Of a stretch of DNA of 64,000 nucleotides, positions 18,800-26,977 are shown piece after piece. A program made the position numbers and the translations under genes. The notes under the pieces are model-generated. The model made no database searches, was not told the origin of the DNA, and saw only the letters and a list, made by a program, of their open reading frames with translations. This DNA is from Streptomyces sp. MST-110588. GTDB lineage: Bacteria > Actinomycetota > Actinomycetes > Streptomycetales > Streptomycetaceae. The DNA is taken from assembly GCF_022695595.1 (NCBI RefSeq), contig NZ_CP074380.1, positions 6,330,001 to 6,394,000 of the forward strand, written 5' to 3'. The first letter of the stretch is position 1, and each line of letters starts with the position of its first letter.

Positions 18800-18889
18800 G
18801 GACCGTCTGATCCGCCGGGTCGGTCAGCTCTGCCGGGACCGTCGGATCAGCCGGTGCGGTCAGGTCCGGCGGGCCGGTCGGCTTCGGCG
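18800..18889. repeat. five 18-bp tandem repeats in an intergenic region
   Basis: Units start at 18800, 18818, 18836, 18854 and 18872, for example GGACCGTCGGATCAGCCG and GGTCGGTCAGCTCTGCCG. The array lies in the 271-bp gap between the HGxxPAAW gene and the DUF2752 gene. Read on the reverse strand it could encode hexapeptides such as VPAELT and DPADQT, but no real gene is apparent there. Confidence 0.75.
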
Positions 18890-18984
18890 GGCGGAGACCG
18901 GCAGGGGCCAGGGCGCGGCTCGCCGGCCGCCTGTACGCACCCCGTACGGCGGCCGGCAAGCCGCGCCCTCGCGCGTACGGAGGC

Positions 18985-19446
18985 ATGATCGGCACCGTGA
19001 GCGAACCCGCGGCCCGGACGAGTGCGGCCGGGGGCACGGCCCGGGCCGGACGGATCCGCCGCCTGGCCGGTCCCCTGACCGCCCTGGTGGCCGGCGTCGC
19101 CGCCTTCGCCTGTGTCGGCGCCGTCGACCCGGCCGAGCCCGGCCACTACCCGGTCTGCCCGCTGCTCCACCTCACCGGCCTGTACTGCCCTGCCTGTGGC
19201 GGACTGCGCAGCGCCCACGCCGTCGCGCACGGCGACCCGGCCGCGGCCCTGGGCGCCAACGCCCTGGCGGTGGCCGGCTACGCGGCCGGCGCGCTCCTGT
19301 GGGCGCTGTGGTGCGTACGGGCGGCGCGGGGAGTGCGGTGGTCCGGGCCGCGACCACGGGCGGTGCACTGGTGGGCCCTGGGAGCGCTGACGGCCGCCTT
19401 CACCGTCGTACGGAATCTGCCCTTCGGGTCCGGCCTGGTGCCGTGA
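18985..19446 (+). CDS. DUF2752 membrane protein
   Basis: A 153-residue protein with the DUF2752 hallmark CPLLHLTGLYCPACGGLRSAHAVAHGD, three membrane segments (LTALVAGVAAFACVGAV, ALAVAGYAAGALLWALW, WWALGALTAAFTVVRNL) and conserved cysteines on the outer side. Biochemical role unknown. Start is uncertain: ATG 18985 directly follows GGAGG (one base), whereas GTG 18997 lies seven bases after CATGAT and could be a leaderless start. Confidence 0.8.
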   Translation: MIGTVSEPAARTSAAGGTARAGRIRRLAGPLTALVAGVAAFACVGAVDPAEPGHYPVCPLLHLTGLYCPACGGLRSAHAVAHGDPAAALGANALAVAGYAAGALLWALWCVRAARGVRWSGPRPRAVHWWALGALTAAFTVVRNLPFGSGLVP

Positions 19447-19623
19447 CGGCCGGATTCCGCCCTCGCCGGCCGCCGGAGGCCCGGTGAATGTCCAGGTCGT
19501 GGGACTGACGTCAACCGGATGTGAGACCTTTGCCCCTCGCCGGATACCATCGGAGAGCCTGACGGGACGGACCCCGCCTCTAAGGCACTGTCACCCTCCA
19601 CCGCCAAGAAGGAGGCCGCTCGC

Positions 19624-20433
19624 GTGAGTGTGCTCGACGAGATCATCGAGGGAGTCCGCGCCGACCTTGCCGAGCGGCAGGCGCGTGTGAGCCTCGACGA
19701 GCTCAAGGAACGGGCCCTCAAGGCGCGCCAGGCCAAGGACGGGGTCGCGGCCCTCAAGGGCGACAGTGTCACGGTGATCTGCGAGGTCAAGCGCTCCAGC
19801 CCCTCCAAGGGCGCGCTGGCCGCCATCGCCGATCCGGCCGGTCTCGCCGCCGACTACGAGGCGGGCGGTGCCGCGGTCATCTCCGTCCTCACCGAGCAGC
19901 GCAAGTTCGGCGGTTCGCTGGCCGACCTGGAGGCCGTACGGGCCAAGGTCGACATCCCCGTACTGCGCAAGGACTTCATCGTCACCGCCTACCAGCTCTG
20001 GGAGGCGCGGGCCCACGGAGCCGACCTGGCGCTGCTGATCGTCGCCGCGCTGGAGCAGGAGGCGCTGGTCTCGCTCATCGAGCGGGCCCACTCCATCGGG
20101 CTGACGCCGCTGGTCGAGGTGCACGACGAGGAAGAGGTCGCACGGGCCGTCGACGCCGGAGCCAAGATCATCGGGGTCAACGCCCGGAACCTGAAGACTC
20201 TTGAGGTGGACCGCGGGAACTTCGCGCGGATCGCACCCGAGATCCCCGACCACATCGTGAAGGTCGCCGAGTCGGGCGTGCGCGGGCCGCACGACCTGAT
20301 CGCGTACGCCAACGACGGCGCGGACGCCGTCCTGGTGGGCGAGTCGCTGGTCACGGGCAAGGACCCCAGGACCGCCGTCGCCGACCTGGTCGCCGCCGGC
20401 TCCCACCCCGCCATCCGCCACGGACGGGGCTGA
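19624..20433 (+). CDS. trpC: indole-3-glycerol phosphate synthase
   Basis: A 269-residue (beta/alpha)8 enzyme closing the indole ring from CdRP. Motifs are [18 protein letters not shown] (catalytic Lys), [40 protein letters not shown] and [12 protein letters not shown]. The GTG at 19624 has AAGAAGGAGG shortly upstream. It begins the trpC-trpM-trpB-trpA block. The length is normal for a monofunctional TrpC not fused to TrpF. Confidence 0.95.
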   Translation: MSVLDEIIEGVRADLAERQARVSLDELKERALKARQAKDGVAALKGDSVTVICEVKRSSPSKGALAAIADPAGLAADYEAGGAAVISVLTEQRKFGGSLADLEAVRAKVDIPVLRKDFIVTAYQLWEARAHGADLALLIVAALEQEALVSLIERAHSIGLTPLVEVHDEEEVARAVDAGAKIIGVNARNLKTLEVDRGNFARIAPEIPDHIVKVAESGVRGPHDLIAYANDGADAVLVGESLVTGKDPRTAVADLVAAGSHPAIRHGRG

Positions 20434-20441
20434 GCCACCCG

Positions 20442-20675
20442 ATGACCACCGCCCGCCTCCACCGCCCCGGCCCGGGCCGACGCCCGGGGCCGGTCGGCGT
20501 GCTGCGCGCGGCGCAGGCCGCGGGCGATGTGCACGCGGCGCTGGGGCGGGGCTGCCGGCCGCGTGGCTGCCGGGCGCCCGCGCGGCGGGTGCACGGGCGG
20601 CGGGTCAGGTATCACATCGGTGCCGAACCGGGACAGATCAACGGCCGTCGATGGCGTGGCCACACCGCGCTGTAG
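20442..20675 (+). CDS. trpM: TrpM-like small protein
   Basis: A 77-residue, strongly basic protein between trpC and trpB, eight bases after the trpC stop. The C-terminal half (RGCRPRGCRAPARRVHGRRV, then a YHIGAEPGQINGRRW block) resembles the small TrpM reported at this place in Streptomyces coelicolor, which influences tryptophan synthesis and differentiation. The N-terminal 30 residues are Pro/Gly/Arg-rich and probably variable. Assignment rests on position and remembered resemblance. The ATG lacks a strong ribosome site, suggesting coupling to trpC. Confidence 0.6.
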   Translation: MTTARLHRPGPGRRPGPVGVLRAAQAAGDVHAALGRGCRPRGCRAPARRVHGRRVRYHIGAEPGQINGRRWRGHTAL

Positions 20676-20915
20676 CTGTTCGTTGCCGGGTGGTGCCCCT
20701 TTCGCATGCTTTTGCGAGCCTCTGCGTCCTGCGGGGAACGCCACGGACCTCAAGGTCCGTGGGCGTCCGCGCGGGTGCGCCCATCCGTCTCGTGGTGCCC
20801 ATGAGCACCGGCCGCGGCAGGTGACCGACGCCGCGGCCCCGTGCACGGGCCATGCACACCGTGATGCCCACACACAAATGTGCGGGGCGAGAGCCCCGAT
20901 ATAGGAGTACGTCGG
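20676..20915 (+). promoter_or_regulatory. structured leader between trpM and trpB
   Basis: The 240-bp gap has three clean hairpins: TCGCA-TGCTTT-TGCGA (20702-20717); CCACGGACCT-CA-AGGTCCGTGG (20741-20762, 10 bp); and CGGGGC-GAGA-GCCCCG (20883-20898), with a GNRA tetraloop, which ends five bases before the trpB GGAG (20904). A 32-codon frame at 20706-20804 holds two Trp codons (codons 19 and 30) but has no ribosome site. A regulatory role is inferred. Confidence 0.5.
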
Positions 20916-22340
20916 ATGTCTTCTGACTTCTTCGTTCCGGACCCGGAAGGCCGAGTCCCCAGCGCCGAGGGCTACTTCGGCGCGTTCGGCGGCAAGTTCA
21001 TCCCCGAGGCGCTGGTCGCCGCGGTGGACGAGGTCGCCGCCGAGTACGAGAAGGCCAAGGCGGACCCCGCCTTCGCGGCCGAGCTGAACGACCTGATGGT
21101 CAACTACACCGGTCGGCCCAGCGCCCTGACCGAGGTGCCCCGGTTCGCCGAACACGCCGGTGGCGCCCGGGTGTTCCTCAAGCGCGAGGACCTCAACCAC
21201 ACCGGCTCGCACAAGATCAACAACGTGCTGGGCCAGGCGCTGCTCACCAAGCGCATGGGCAAGACCCGGGTCATCGCGGAGACCGGCGCCGGCCAGCACG
21301 GCGTGGCCACCGCGACCGCCTGCGCCCTCTTCGGCCTGGAATGCACCATCTACATGGGCGAGGTCGACACCGAGCGCCAGGCCCTGAACGTCGCCCGCAT
21401 GCGGATGCTCGGCGCCGAGGTCATCGCCGTGAAATCCGGCAGCCGCACCCTGAAGGACGCCATCAACGAGGCGTTCCGCGACTGGGTCGCCAACGTGGAC
21501 CGCACCCACTACCTCTTCGGTACGGTCGCCGGCCCGCACCCCTTCCCGGCCCTGGTCCGCGACTTCCACCGGGTCATCGGCGTCGAGGCACGCCGGCAGA
21601 TCCTGGAGCGCACCGGCCGGCTGCCGGACGCCGCCGTGGCCTGCGTCGGCGGCGGCTCCAACGCCATCGGCCTCTTCCACGCCTTCATCCCGGACAGCGA
21701 CGTACGGCTGGTCGGCTGCGAGCCGGGCGGGCACGGGGTGAGCACCGGCGAGCACGCGGCCACCCTCTCCGCGGGCACCCCGGGCATCCTGCACGGCTCC
21801 CGCTCCTACGTGCTCCAGGACGAGGACGGCCAGATCACCGAGCCGTACTCGATCTCGGCGGGGCTGGACTACCCGGGCATCGGCCCCGAGCACTCCTACC
21901 TCAAGGACGTCGGCCGCGCCGAATACCGGGCGGTCACCGACGACGACGCGATGCGGGCGCTGCGGCTGCTCTCGCAGACCGAGGGCATCATCCCGGCGAT
22001 CGAGAGCGCACACGCCCTCGCGGGCGCCCTGGAGATCGGCCGCGAGCTGGGGCGGGACGGGCTGCTGCTGGTCAACCTCTCCGGGCGCGGCGACAAGGAC
22101 ATGGACACCGCCGCCCGCTACTTCGGGCTGTACGACAACGCCCACGACACCGACAGCGACGGTGACGGCGCCACCGGCGCCGCCCACGACGACACGACCA
22201 CCCGGGGGAGAAGTAAATGGCAGGCAAGGTGGAGTTGCTCGGTTCCGTCCTGGCGGCGGCCAAGGCCGAGAACCGGGCCGCACTCGTCGGCTATCTGCCG
22301 GCCGGCTTCCCGTCCGTGGACGGCGGCGTACGGGCCCTGA
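20916..22340 (+). CDS. trpB: tryptophan synthase beta subunit, apparent run-on into trpA
   Basis: The beta subunit condenses indole with serine. PLP lysine is in [15 protein letters not shown]; glycine-rich phosphate site is [31 protein letters not shown] and [18 protein letters not shown] are also typical. The family normally ends soon after YFGLYD. Here the frame passes an Asp-rich tail and continues 124 bases into trpA, giving residues with no family likeness. Adding one G to the run at 22204-22208 would give an ending Glu-Lys-stop (TAA 22214-22216), directly before the trpA ATG. A one-base deletion or sequencing error is therefore suspected. The enzyme core is intact either way. Confidence 0.9.
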   Translation: MSSDFFVPDPEGRVPSAEGYFGAFGGKFIPEALVAAVDEVAAEYEKAKADPAFAAELNDLMVNYTGRPSALTEVPRFAEHAGGARVFLKREDLNHTGSHKINNVLGQALLTKRMGKTRVIAETGAGQHGVATATACALFGLECTIYMGEVDTERQALNVARMRMLGAEVIAVKSGSRTLKDAINEAFRDWVANVDRTHYLFGTVAGPHPFPALVRDFHRVIGVEARRQILERTGRLPDAAVACVGGGSNAIGLFHAFIPDSDVRLVGCEPGGHGVSTGEHAATLSAGTPGILHGSRSYVLQDEDGQITEPYSISAGLDYPGIGPEHSYLKDVGRAEYRAVTDDDAMRALRLLSQTEGIIPAIESAHALAGALEIGRELGRDGLLLVNLSGRGDKDMDTAARYFGLYDNAHDTDSDGDGATGAAHDDTTTRGRSKWQARWSCSVPSWRRPRPRTGPHSSAICRPASRPWTAAYGP

Positions 22341-23035
22341 CGGCGATGCTGGAGGGCGGCTGCGACATCGTCGAGGTCGGCCTTCCGCACAGCGACCCGG
22401 TCCTGGACGGCCCGGTGATCCAGACCGCCGACGACATCGCGCTGCGCGGCGGAGTGAAGATCGTCGACGTGATCGGTACGGTCCGCGAGGTGCACGCCGC
22501 GACCGGCGCGCCGGTGCTGTGCATGACGTACTGGAACCCCGTCGACCGCTACGGCGTCGAGCGGTTCGCTGCCGACCTCGCCGAGGCCGGCGGCGCGGGC
22601 TGCATCCTGCCCGACCTGCCGGTCGAGGAGTCCGAGGTGTGGTGCAAGGCCGCCGAACAGCACGGCCTGGCCACGGTGTTCGTGGTCGCGCCGAGCAGCC
22701 GGGACGAGCGGCTGGCCAAGATCACCGCGGCCGGCAGCGGCTTCGTCTACGCCGCCTCGCTGATGGGCGTCACCGGTACCCGCGAGTCGGTCGGCCGGGA
22801 GGCGCAGGACCTGGTACGGCGCACCCGCGCGGTCACCGAACTGCCGGTGTGCGTCGGGCTCGGCGTCTCCACGCCCGGCCAGGCGGCCGAGGTGGCTCAG
22901 TTCGCGGACGGGGTCATCGTCGGCTCGGCCTTCGTCAAGCGGCTGCTCGCCGCGCCGGACGACCTTCAGGCGGGGCTCGCGGGCGTCCGCGAACTCGCGG
23001 GAGAGCTGGCCGAGGGCGTACGCAAGCGCGCATGA
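22217..23035 (+). CDS. trpA: tryptophan synthase alpha subunit
   Basis: A 272-residue barrel that cleaves indole-3-glycerol phosphate and channels indole to TrpB. Catalytic Glu region [11 protein letters not shown]...[22 protein letters not shown], catalytic Asp in [12 protein letters not shown], and phosphate site [28 protein letters not shown] (parts) are visible. GGGGGAG lies a few bases upstream of the ATG at 22217. It is the last trp gene, followed by an 18-bp repeat array and a terminator. Confidence 0.95.
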   Translation: MAGKVELLGSVLAAAKAENRAALVGYLPAGFPSVDGGVRALTAMLEGGCDIVEVGLPHSDPVLDGPVIQTADDIALRGGVKIVDVIGTVREVHAATGAPVLCMTYWNPVDRYGVERFAADLAEAGGAGCILPDLPVEESEVWCKAAEQHGLATVFVVAPSSRDERLAKITAAGSGFVYAASLMGVTGTRESVGREAQDLVRRTRAVTELPVCVGLGVSTPGQAAEVAQFADGVIVGSAFVKRLLAAPDDLQAGLAGVRELAGELAEGVRKRA

Positions 23036-23053
23036 CAGGACGACGGACCTGAC

Positions 23054-23233
23054 GGGTGCGACGGGTCTCATGGGCCTGATGGGCGCGCCGGGCTTGACGG
23101 GTGCGCCGGGCATGACGGGCGTACCGGGCCTGATCAGCGCTTCGGGTCTGACGGACCCGATGGGTCCGGTGGATCTGCTGGGCCTGATGGATGTGCTGGG
23201 CCGGGCGGGGTTGCCGGGCCGGACGGGTGTGAC
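23054..23233. repeat. ten 18-bp tandem repeats downstream of trpA
   Basis: Ten consecutive 18-bp units, each starting with GGG, begin at 23054 and every 18 bp to 23216, for example GGGCTTGACGGGTGCGCC and GGGCATGACGGGCGTACC. This is the longest array in the window. Read forward from an ATG at 23070 it would give collagen-like hexapeptides (GLMGAP, GLTGAP, GMTGVP) in a 78-residue frame, but there is no ribosome site and the frame ends in unremarkable sequence. A non-coding minisatellite is more likely. Confidence 0.85.
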
Positions 23234-23354
23234 ACCGTGCGGTCGGGCTCGGTCCGGGGCGTTCCGGGTACGGACCGTCCCGGACCGGCCCCGGGCCGCT
23301 CCGTGAGGCCGATGCCCGTACGGGACCGCGTCATCCGTTAGGGCGAACCGTGGG

Positions 23355-23382
23355 GCGGAGGGGTGCGAACGCGCCCCTCCGC
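23355..23382 (+). terminator. terminator after the trp genes
   Basis: GCGGAGGGG (23355-23363) pairs with CCCCTCCGC (23374-23382). Inner pairs extend the stem to about 12 bp with a GAAC loop, and TTCGTT follows. It lies between trpA and the DsbA-like gene. Confidence 0.8.
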
Positions 23383-23398
23383 TTCGTTGTCCAGGGGC

Positions 23399-24427
23399 GT
23401 GAGCGAGAACAATCCACAGGCCCGGAACAATCCAGGGGCGGACGGCCCGGGGGCCAAGAGCCCAGGCCCGACCAGCAGTGCCCGCGAGCGGCTGCAGGCC
23501 CAGCGAGAAAAGGAGAAGGCGCGCGCACGGCGCGGACGGCAGATGAAGGTCGCCGCCGCCGTGGCCGCGGTGCTGGTGGTGGCCGGCGGCGTCGCCGTGT
23601 GGGCGACGCAAGGGGGCGAGGACTCCGGCAGCGGAGAAGTGGTGGCCGCGCCGAAGGGCACCGAGGGCGGCGACAAGCCCATCGTCCCGGTCGGCGCACA
23701 GGACGCCCCCTCCACCCTCACCGTGTGGGAGGACTTCCGCTGTCCCGCCTGCGGCCAGTTCGAGAACGGTTTCCGCGCCACCATCCGCGAGCTGGAGGAC
23801 GCCGGCCAGCTCAAGAGCGACTACCACCTCGCGACGATCATCGACGGCAACATGGGCGGCAGGGGCTCGCTCACCGCCGGCAACGCGGCACTGTGCGCGC
23901 AGGACGCGGGCAGGTTCCGCGACTACCACGACGTGCTGTACAAGAACCAGCCGCCGGAGCAGAGCGACGGCTTCGCCGACAAGAAGCACCTGATCGAACT
24001 CGCCGGAAAGGTCGACGGACTCGTCGGCGAGAAGTTCACCCGGTGCGTCAACGACGGTACCTACAACGACTTCGTACGGAAGTCCAACGACGCGTTCGCC
24101 GCCTCCGGCCACCGCGGCACCCCGACCGTCCTCCTCAACGGCAAGAACCTCGCGGACGAGGGCGACCAGTTCACCCCGGACGCATTCAAGAAGATGGTCC
24201 AGGACACCGCCAAGGGCAAAAAGGCGGCCAAGCAGACGGGAGAAGGGCCGGAGAAGGAGCCGGGCAAGACACCGGGCAAAGAACCCGGCAAGGACAAGGA
24301 AGTCGAGAAGGCTTCCGGCGAGGACGACGGCAAGGGGACCGGCGGCCGGACCGGGAAGGCGCCGGGCGAGGAGGTCGACAGGGCAGTCGGCGGCGCGAAG
24401 ACCGGACAGGCCGGTCAGGCCGGGTAG
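23399..24427 (+). CDS. membrane-anchored DsbA-like thioredoxin-fold protein
   Basis: A 342-residue protein. Residues about 30-45 are charged (REKEKARARRGRQ), then one membrane helix (VAAAVAAVLVVAGGVAVWA), placing the rest outside the cell. The thioredoxin/DsbA-type domain has FRCPACGQFENGFRATI with a CxxC active site, the helical insert with ALCAQDAGRFRDYHDVLY, and the cis-Pro region GHRGTPTVLLNGK. Such proteins form or shuffle disulfides in exported proteins. The last 85 residues are Lys/Glu/Gly-rich repeats (EPGKTPGKEPGKDKE). GTG 23399 is chosen because the longer frame from 23363 would start inside the terminator. Confidence 0.85.
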   Translation: MSENNPQARNNPGADGPGAKSPGPTSSARERLQAQREKEKARARRGRQMKVAAAVAAVLVVAGGVAVWATQGGEDSGSGEVVAAPKGTEGGDKPIVPVGAQDAPSTLTVWEDFRCPACGQFENGFRATIRELEDAGQLKSDYHLATIIDGNMGGRGSLTAGNAALCAQDAGRFRDYHDVLYKNQPPEQSDGFADKKHLIELAGKVDGLVGEKFTRCVNDGTYNDFVRKSNDAFAASGHRGTPTVLLNGKNLADEGDQFTPDAFKKMVQDTAKGKKAAKQTGEGPEKEPGKTPGKEPGKDKEVEKASGEDDGKGTGGRTGKAPGEEVDRAVGGAKTGQAGQAG

Positions 24428-24637
24428 CTCCGGCAGACCGGGCACGCCGCGTACGCCGGACAGACCGGGGAAGAGGCCGGCCGGCGGATGGCGGCGCACC
24501 CGGGGGCACAAGCCGGGCGGACCGGTCCGCCGCCGCGGTGACCGGGGGAAACGTGGCGCGGATGTGAGGGTCGTTACGGAGCCGTTGCCGGGTGGGTTGT
24601 CGTCGCGCCCGCCCGGCGCGGTAGCGTCGTCCCTGCC

Positions 24638-25678
24638 ATGGACCTCGCATTCATTCCCAGCCCCTCGACCGGTGTCGTGCACCTCGGCCCGATCCCGCTG
24701 CGCGGCTACGCTTTCTGCATCATCATCGGCGTCTTCGTCGGCGTCTGGCTCGGCAACAAGCGCTGGATCCAGCGCGGCGGCCGGTCCGGGACCGTCGCCG
24801 ACATCGCCGTGTGGGCCGTGCCCTTCGGGCTCGTCGGCGGTCGCCTCTACCACGTCATCACGTCCTACGAACCGTACTTCGGTGAGGGCGGCCACCCCAT
24901 CAACGCCCTGAAGGTGTGGGAAGGCGGCCTCGGTATCTGGGGCGCGGTCGCGCTCGGTGCCGTCGGTGCCTGGATCGGCTGCCGTCGGCGCGGCATCCCG
25001 CTCCCGGCGTACGCGGACGCGCTGGCACCCGGCCTCGCGCTGGGCCAGGCGATCGGCCGTTGGGGCAACTGGTTCAACCAGGAGCTGTACGGGCGCGCGA
25101 CCGACCTGCCCTGGGCGCTGAAGATCAGCGACGACCCGGCCATCGGGCGCGTCGGCGGCACCTACCACCCGACCTTCCTGTACGAGTCGCTGTGGTGCAT
25201 CGGCGTCGCGGTCCTGGTCATCTGGGCGGACAAGCGCTTCAAGCTCGGCCATGGACGGGCCTTCGCGCTGTACGTGGCCTCGTACTGCGCGGGCCGCGCC
25301 TGGATCGAGTACATGCGGGTGGACGAGGCCCACCACATCCTGGGGCTGCGCCTCAACGTGTGGACCGCGATCATCGTCTTCATCCTGGCCGTCGTCTACA
25401 TGGTCGTCTCCGCGGCGAAGGTCCCGGGCCGCGAGGAGATCGTCGAGCCGGGCGCCCAGGAACAGGACGCCGACGAGAACACCACCGAGGACACCCCTGC
25501 TGACGCGCCGGTCGGCACCAAGGGCAACCCGAAGCCGGCGGGCAGCGGTAGCACCGGGAAGGCCGCGAAACCCGCGGGCGGCAGCACCAAGGGCGCCCCG
25601 AAGTCCGTCGGCAGCGGCGAGGACACGGCCAAGGACAAGGCGAAGCCGGCCGGTAGCGGCGGCACCCAGAAGCCCTGA
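24638..25678 (+). CDS. lgt: prolipoprotein diacylglyceryl transferase
   Basis: A 346-residue polytopic membrane enzyme that adds diacylglycerol to the lipobox cysteine of prolipoproteins. The Lgt signature GRWGNWFNQELYGRATDLPW and the conserved RLYHVITSYEPYF are present, with seven probable membrane helices. The C-terminal 90 residues are a hydrophilic Lys/Pro/Gly/Ser tail (KPAGSGSTGKAAKPAGGSTK) common in Streptomyces Lgt. The sequence TAGCGT lies ten bases before the ATG, and no ribosome site is seen, so the transcript may be nearly leaderless. Confidence 0.93.
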   Translation: MDLAFIPSPSTGVVHLGPIPLRGYAFCIIIGVFVGVWLGNKRWIQRGGRSGTVADIAVWAVPFGLVGGRLYHVITSYEPYFGEGGHPINALKVWEGGLGIWGAVALGAVGAWIGCRRRGIPLPAYADALAPGLALGQAIGRWGNWFNQELYGRATDLPWALKISDDPAIGRVGGTYHPTFLYESLWCIGVAVLVIWADKRFKLGHGRAFALYVASYCAGRAWIEYMRVDEAHHILGLRLNVWTAIIVFILAVVYMVVSAAKVPGREEIVEPGAQEQDADENTTEDTPADAPVGTKGNPKPAGSGSTGKAAKPAGGSTKGAPKSVGSGEDTAKDKAKPAGSGGTQKP

Positions 25679-25736
25679 CGTGTCCGCCGCACCGTAGGAA
25701 CCGGCGACGGACCTGTTCGCGCGACACCGCCACCGA

Positions 25737-25764
25737 GGCCGCGGTCCCGAAGGGGACCGCGGCC
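25737..25764. terminator. 12-bp perfect hairpin between convergent genes
   Basis: GGCCGCGGTCCC (25737-25748), loop GAAG, and GGGACCGCGGCC (25753-25764). An A-T pair extends it and TTCGTG follows. It serves lgt and probably also the end of the reverse-strand CoA-lyase operon at 25913. Confidence 0.85.
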
Positions 25765-25912
25765 TTCGTGCTGTGCGGTCCTTCGCGCTGGGTGATTCCT
25801 TGTGTTGCGCGTCTTTCATGCGATGCGGTCCTTGAACTCAGGGATTTTTGTGCCGTGCGGCCTCGGGCGAAGCGGAGCGGGACAGACCGGGGAGCGGCGG
25901 AGTCAGGGGCCG
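25765..25912. other. short gap between the terminator and the CoA lyase gene
   Basis: Slightly lower GC than its surroundings (TTCCTTGTGTTGCGCG, CAGGGATTTTTGTG). No gene or repeat is seen. Confidence 0.4.
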
Positions 25913-26977
25913 TCATGGGCAGCGGTCCCGGTGGCGGTGGGCCAGGGCCAGTACGCGACGGGCGCCCGCGACCACGGCCGCGTCGACGAAGCGTCCGTCG
26001 GGCAGGGACAGCGCACCCGCGTCCGCACCCGCCGCCCGTACCGTCTCCTCGGCTGCCGCTATCTCTTCCGGCGTGGGCAGATAAGCCCGTTCGATGACCG
26101 GCAGTTGACGGGGATGTATCGCCGCCCGGCCCAGGAACCCCAGGGCGCGGCCTCGCGCGCAGGAAAGCGCCAGGCCCGCGGTGTCGCGCACGTGGGGATA
26201 GACCGACTGCGCTGGAGGCGCCAGGCCCGCGGCGCACGCGGCGACGACGGCCCGGCCCCGCGCCCAGCACAGACCGGCGTCGTCGCGTACCCCCAACTCG
26301 GCACGGAGATCGGCCTCGCCCAGGGCGATGCCGCACACAGCGGGATGCGCGAGGGCGATGGCGAAGGCGTTCTCCACCCCTAGCGCGGATTCCAGCAGGG
26401 CGTACAAGCAGGGCACCCGGCGAGGACCACCACCCTCGCCCGTGGCCTCACTCCCCGGCCCGCCGCCGGCCGGCTGTGGACGTACGGGGCGAGCCGTATC
26501 GGCGGCCCAGGCCGCGACCCGTACGACATCGGCCGGCCCCTTCACCTTGGGGAGCCGCAGTCCCGCCAGGCCGGGGAGCGGAGCCAGGGTACGTACCTCG
26601 GTCTCGGCGAGCGGACCGTCCAGGGCGTTGATGCGTACGTGGACAGGGACCGGGCCGACGGCGGCATCGCTGAGGAGCTCGGCCGTGGCACGCAGGGCGT
26701 AGCGCTTACGGCCCGGCGCGACCGCGTCCTCCAGATCGATCAGCACCACATCGGCGCCGGAACCGAGCGCCTTGGTGACCGTCTTTGGACGGTCACCGGG
26801 CACATACAGCCAGGTGAGAGGCGCCGCCGTGACAGCAGTCGGGACCGAGGACGCGACCACGGCGGCGTTCACGGAAGCGGAGGCGGGGGCGGCCGGGAAG
26901 GCAGGGGCCGGCGCCGGCGGGGTGCCGGCGGGCGGCGCGGGAGCGGTGACGGACGGCGGTGGAACAGCGGTGTTCAC
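25913..26977 (-). CDS. HpcH/HpaI-type CoA-ester lyase (citrate lyase beta-like)
   Basis: A 354-residue protein of the CitE/HpcH fold. After a Pro/Ala-rich head of about 65 residues come TWLYVPGDRPKTVTKALGSGADVVLIDLEDAVAPG (metal/CoA site region), LPKVKGPADVVRVAAW, LYALLESALGVENAFAIA (Mg-binding Glu) and AIHPRQLPVIERAY. These match (citramalyl/malyl) CoA lyases and CitE-like proteins; the substrate cannot be read from sequence. GTG 26977 overlaps the stop of the CoA transferase gene (GTGA), so it is the last gene of a coupled operon. Confidence 0.85.
   Translation of the reverse strand: MNTAVPPPSVTAPAPPAGTPPAPAPAFPAAPASASVNAAVVASSVPTAVTAAPLTWLYVPGDRPKTVTKALGSGADVVLIDLEDAVAPGRKRYALRATAELLSDAAVGPVPVHVRINALDGPLAETEVRTLAPLPGLAGLRLPKVKGPADVVRVAAWAADTARPVRPQPAGGGPGSEATGEGGGPRRVPCLYALLESALGVENAFAIALAHPAVCGIALGEADLRAELGVRDDAGLCWARGRAVVAACAAGLAPPAQSVYPHVRDTAGLALSCARGRALGFLGRAAIHPRQLPVIERAYLPTPEEIAAAEETVRAAGADAGALSLPDGRFVDAAVVAGARRVLALAHRHRDRCP

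Noticed and set aside
18423..19037. A reverse-strand 204-residue frame with hexapeptide repeats (VPAELT, DPADQT).
   Set aside because: It runs antisense to the HGxxPAAW gene and has no other features; the repeats are explained by the 18-bp array.
20706..20804. A trp leader peptide with two Trp codons.
   Set aside because: No ribosome site and the Trp codons are far apart; kept only as a weak hint within the trpM-trpB leader finding.
23070..23306. A possible 78-residue collagen-like protein (GLMGAP, GLTGAP repeats).
   Set aside because: No ribosome site, no signal peptide, and the frame ends in ordinary sequence; the underlying DNA is an 18-bp array like others that are clearly non-coding.
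22118..25819. A 1233-codon reverse-strand frame across trpA, the DsbA-like gene and lgt.
   Set aside because: It covers three clear + strand genes and a terminator; its composition is typical of antisense frames in high-GC DNA.
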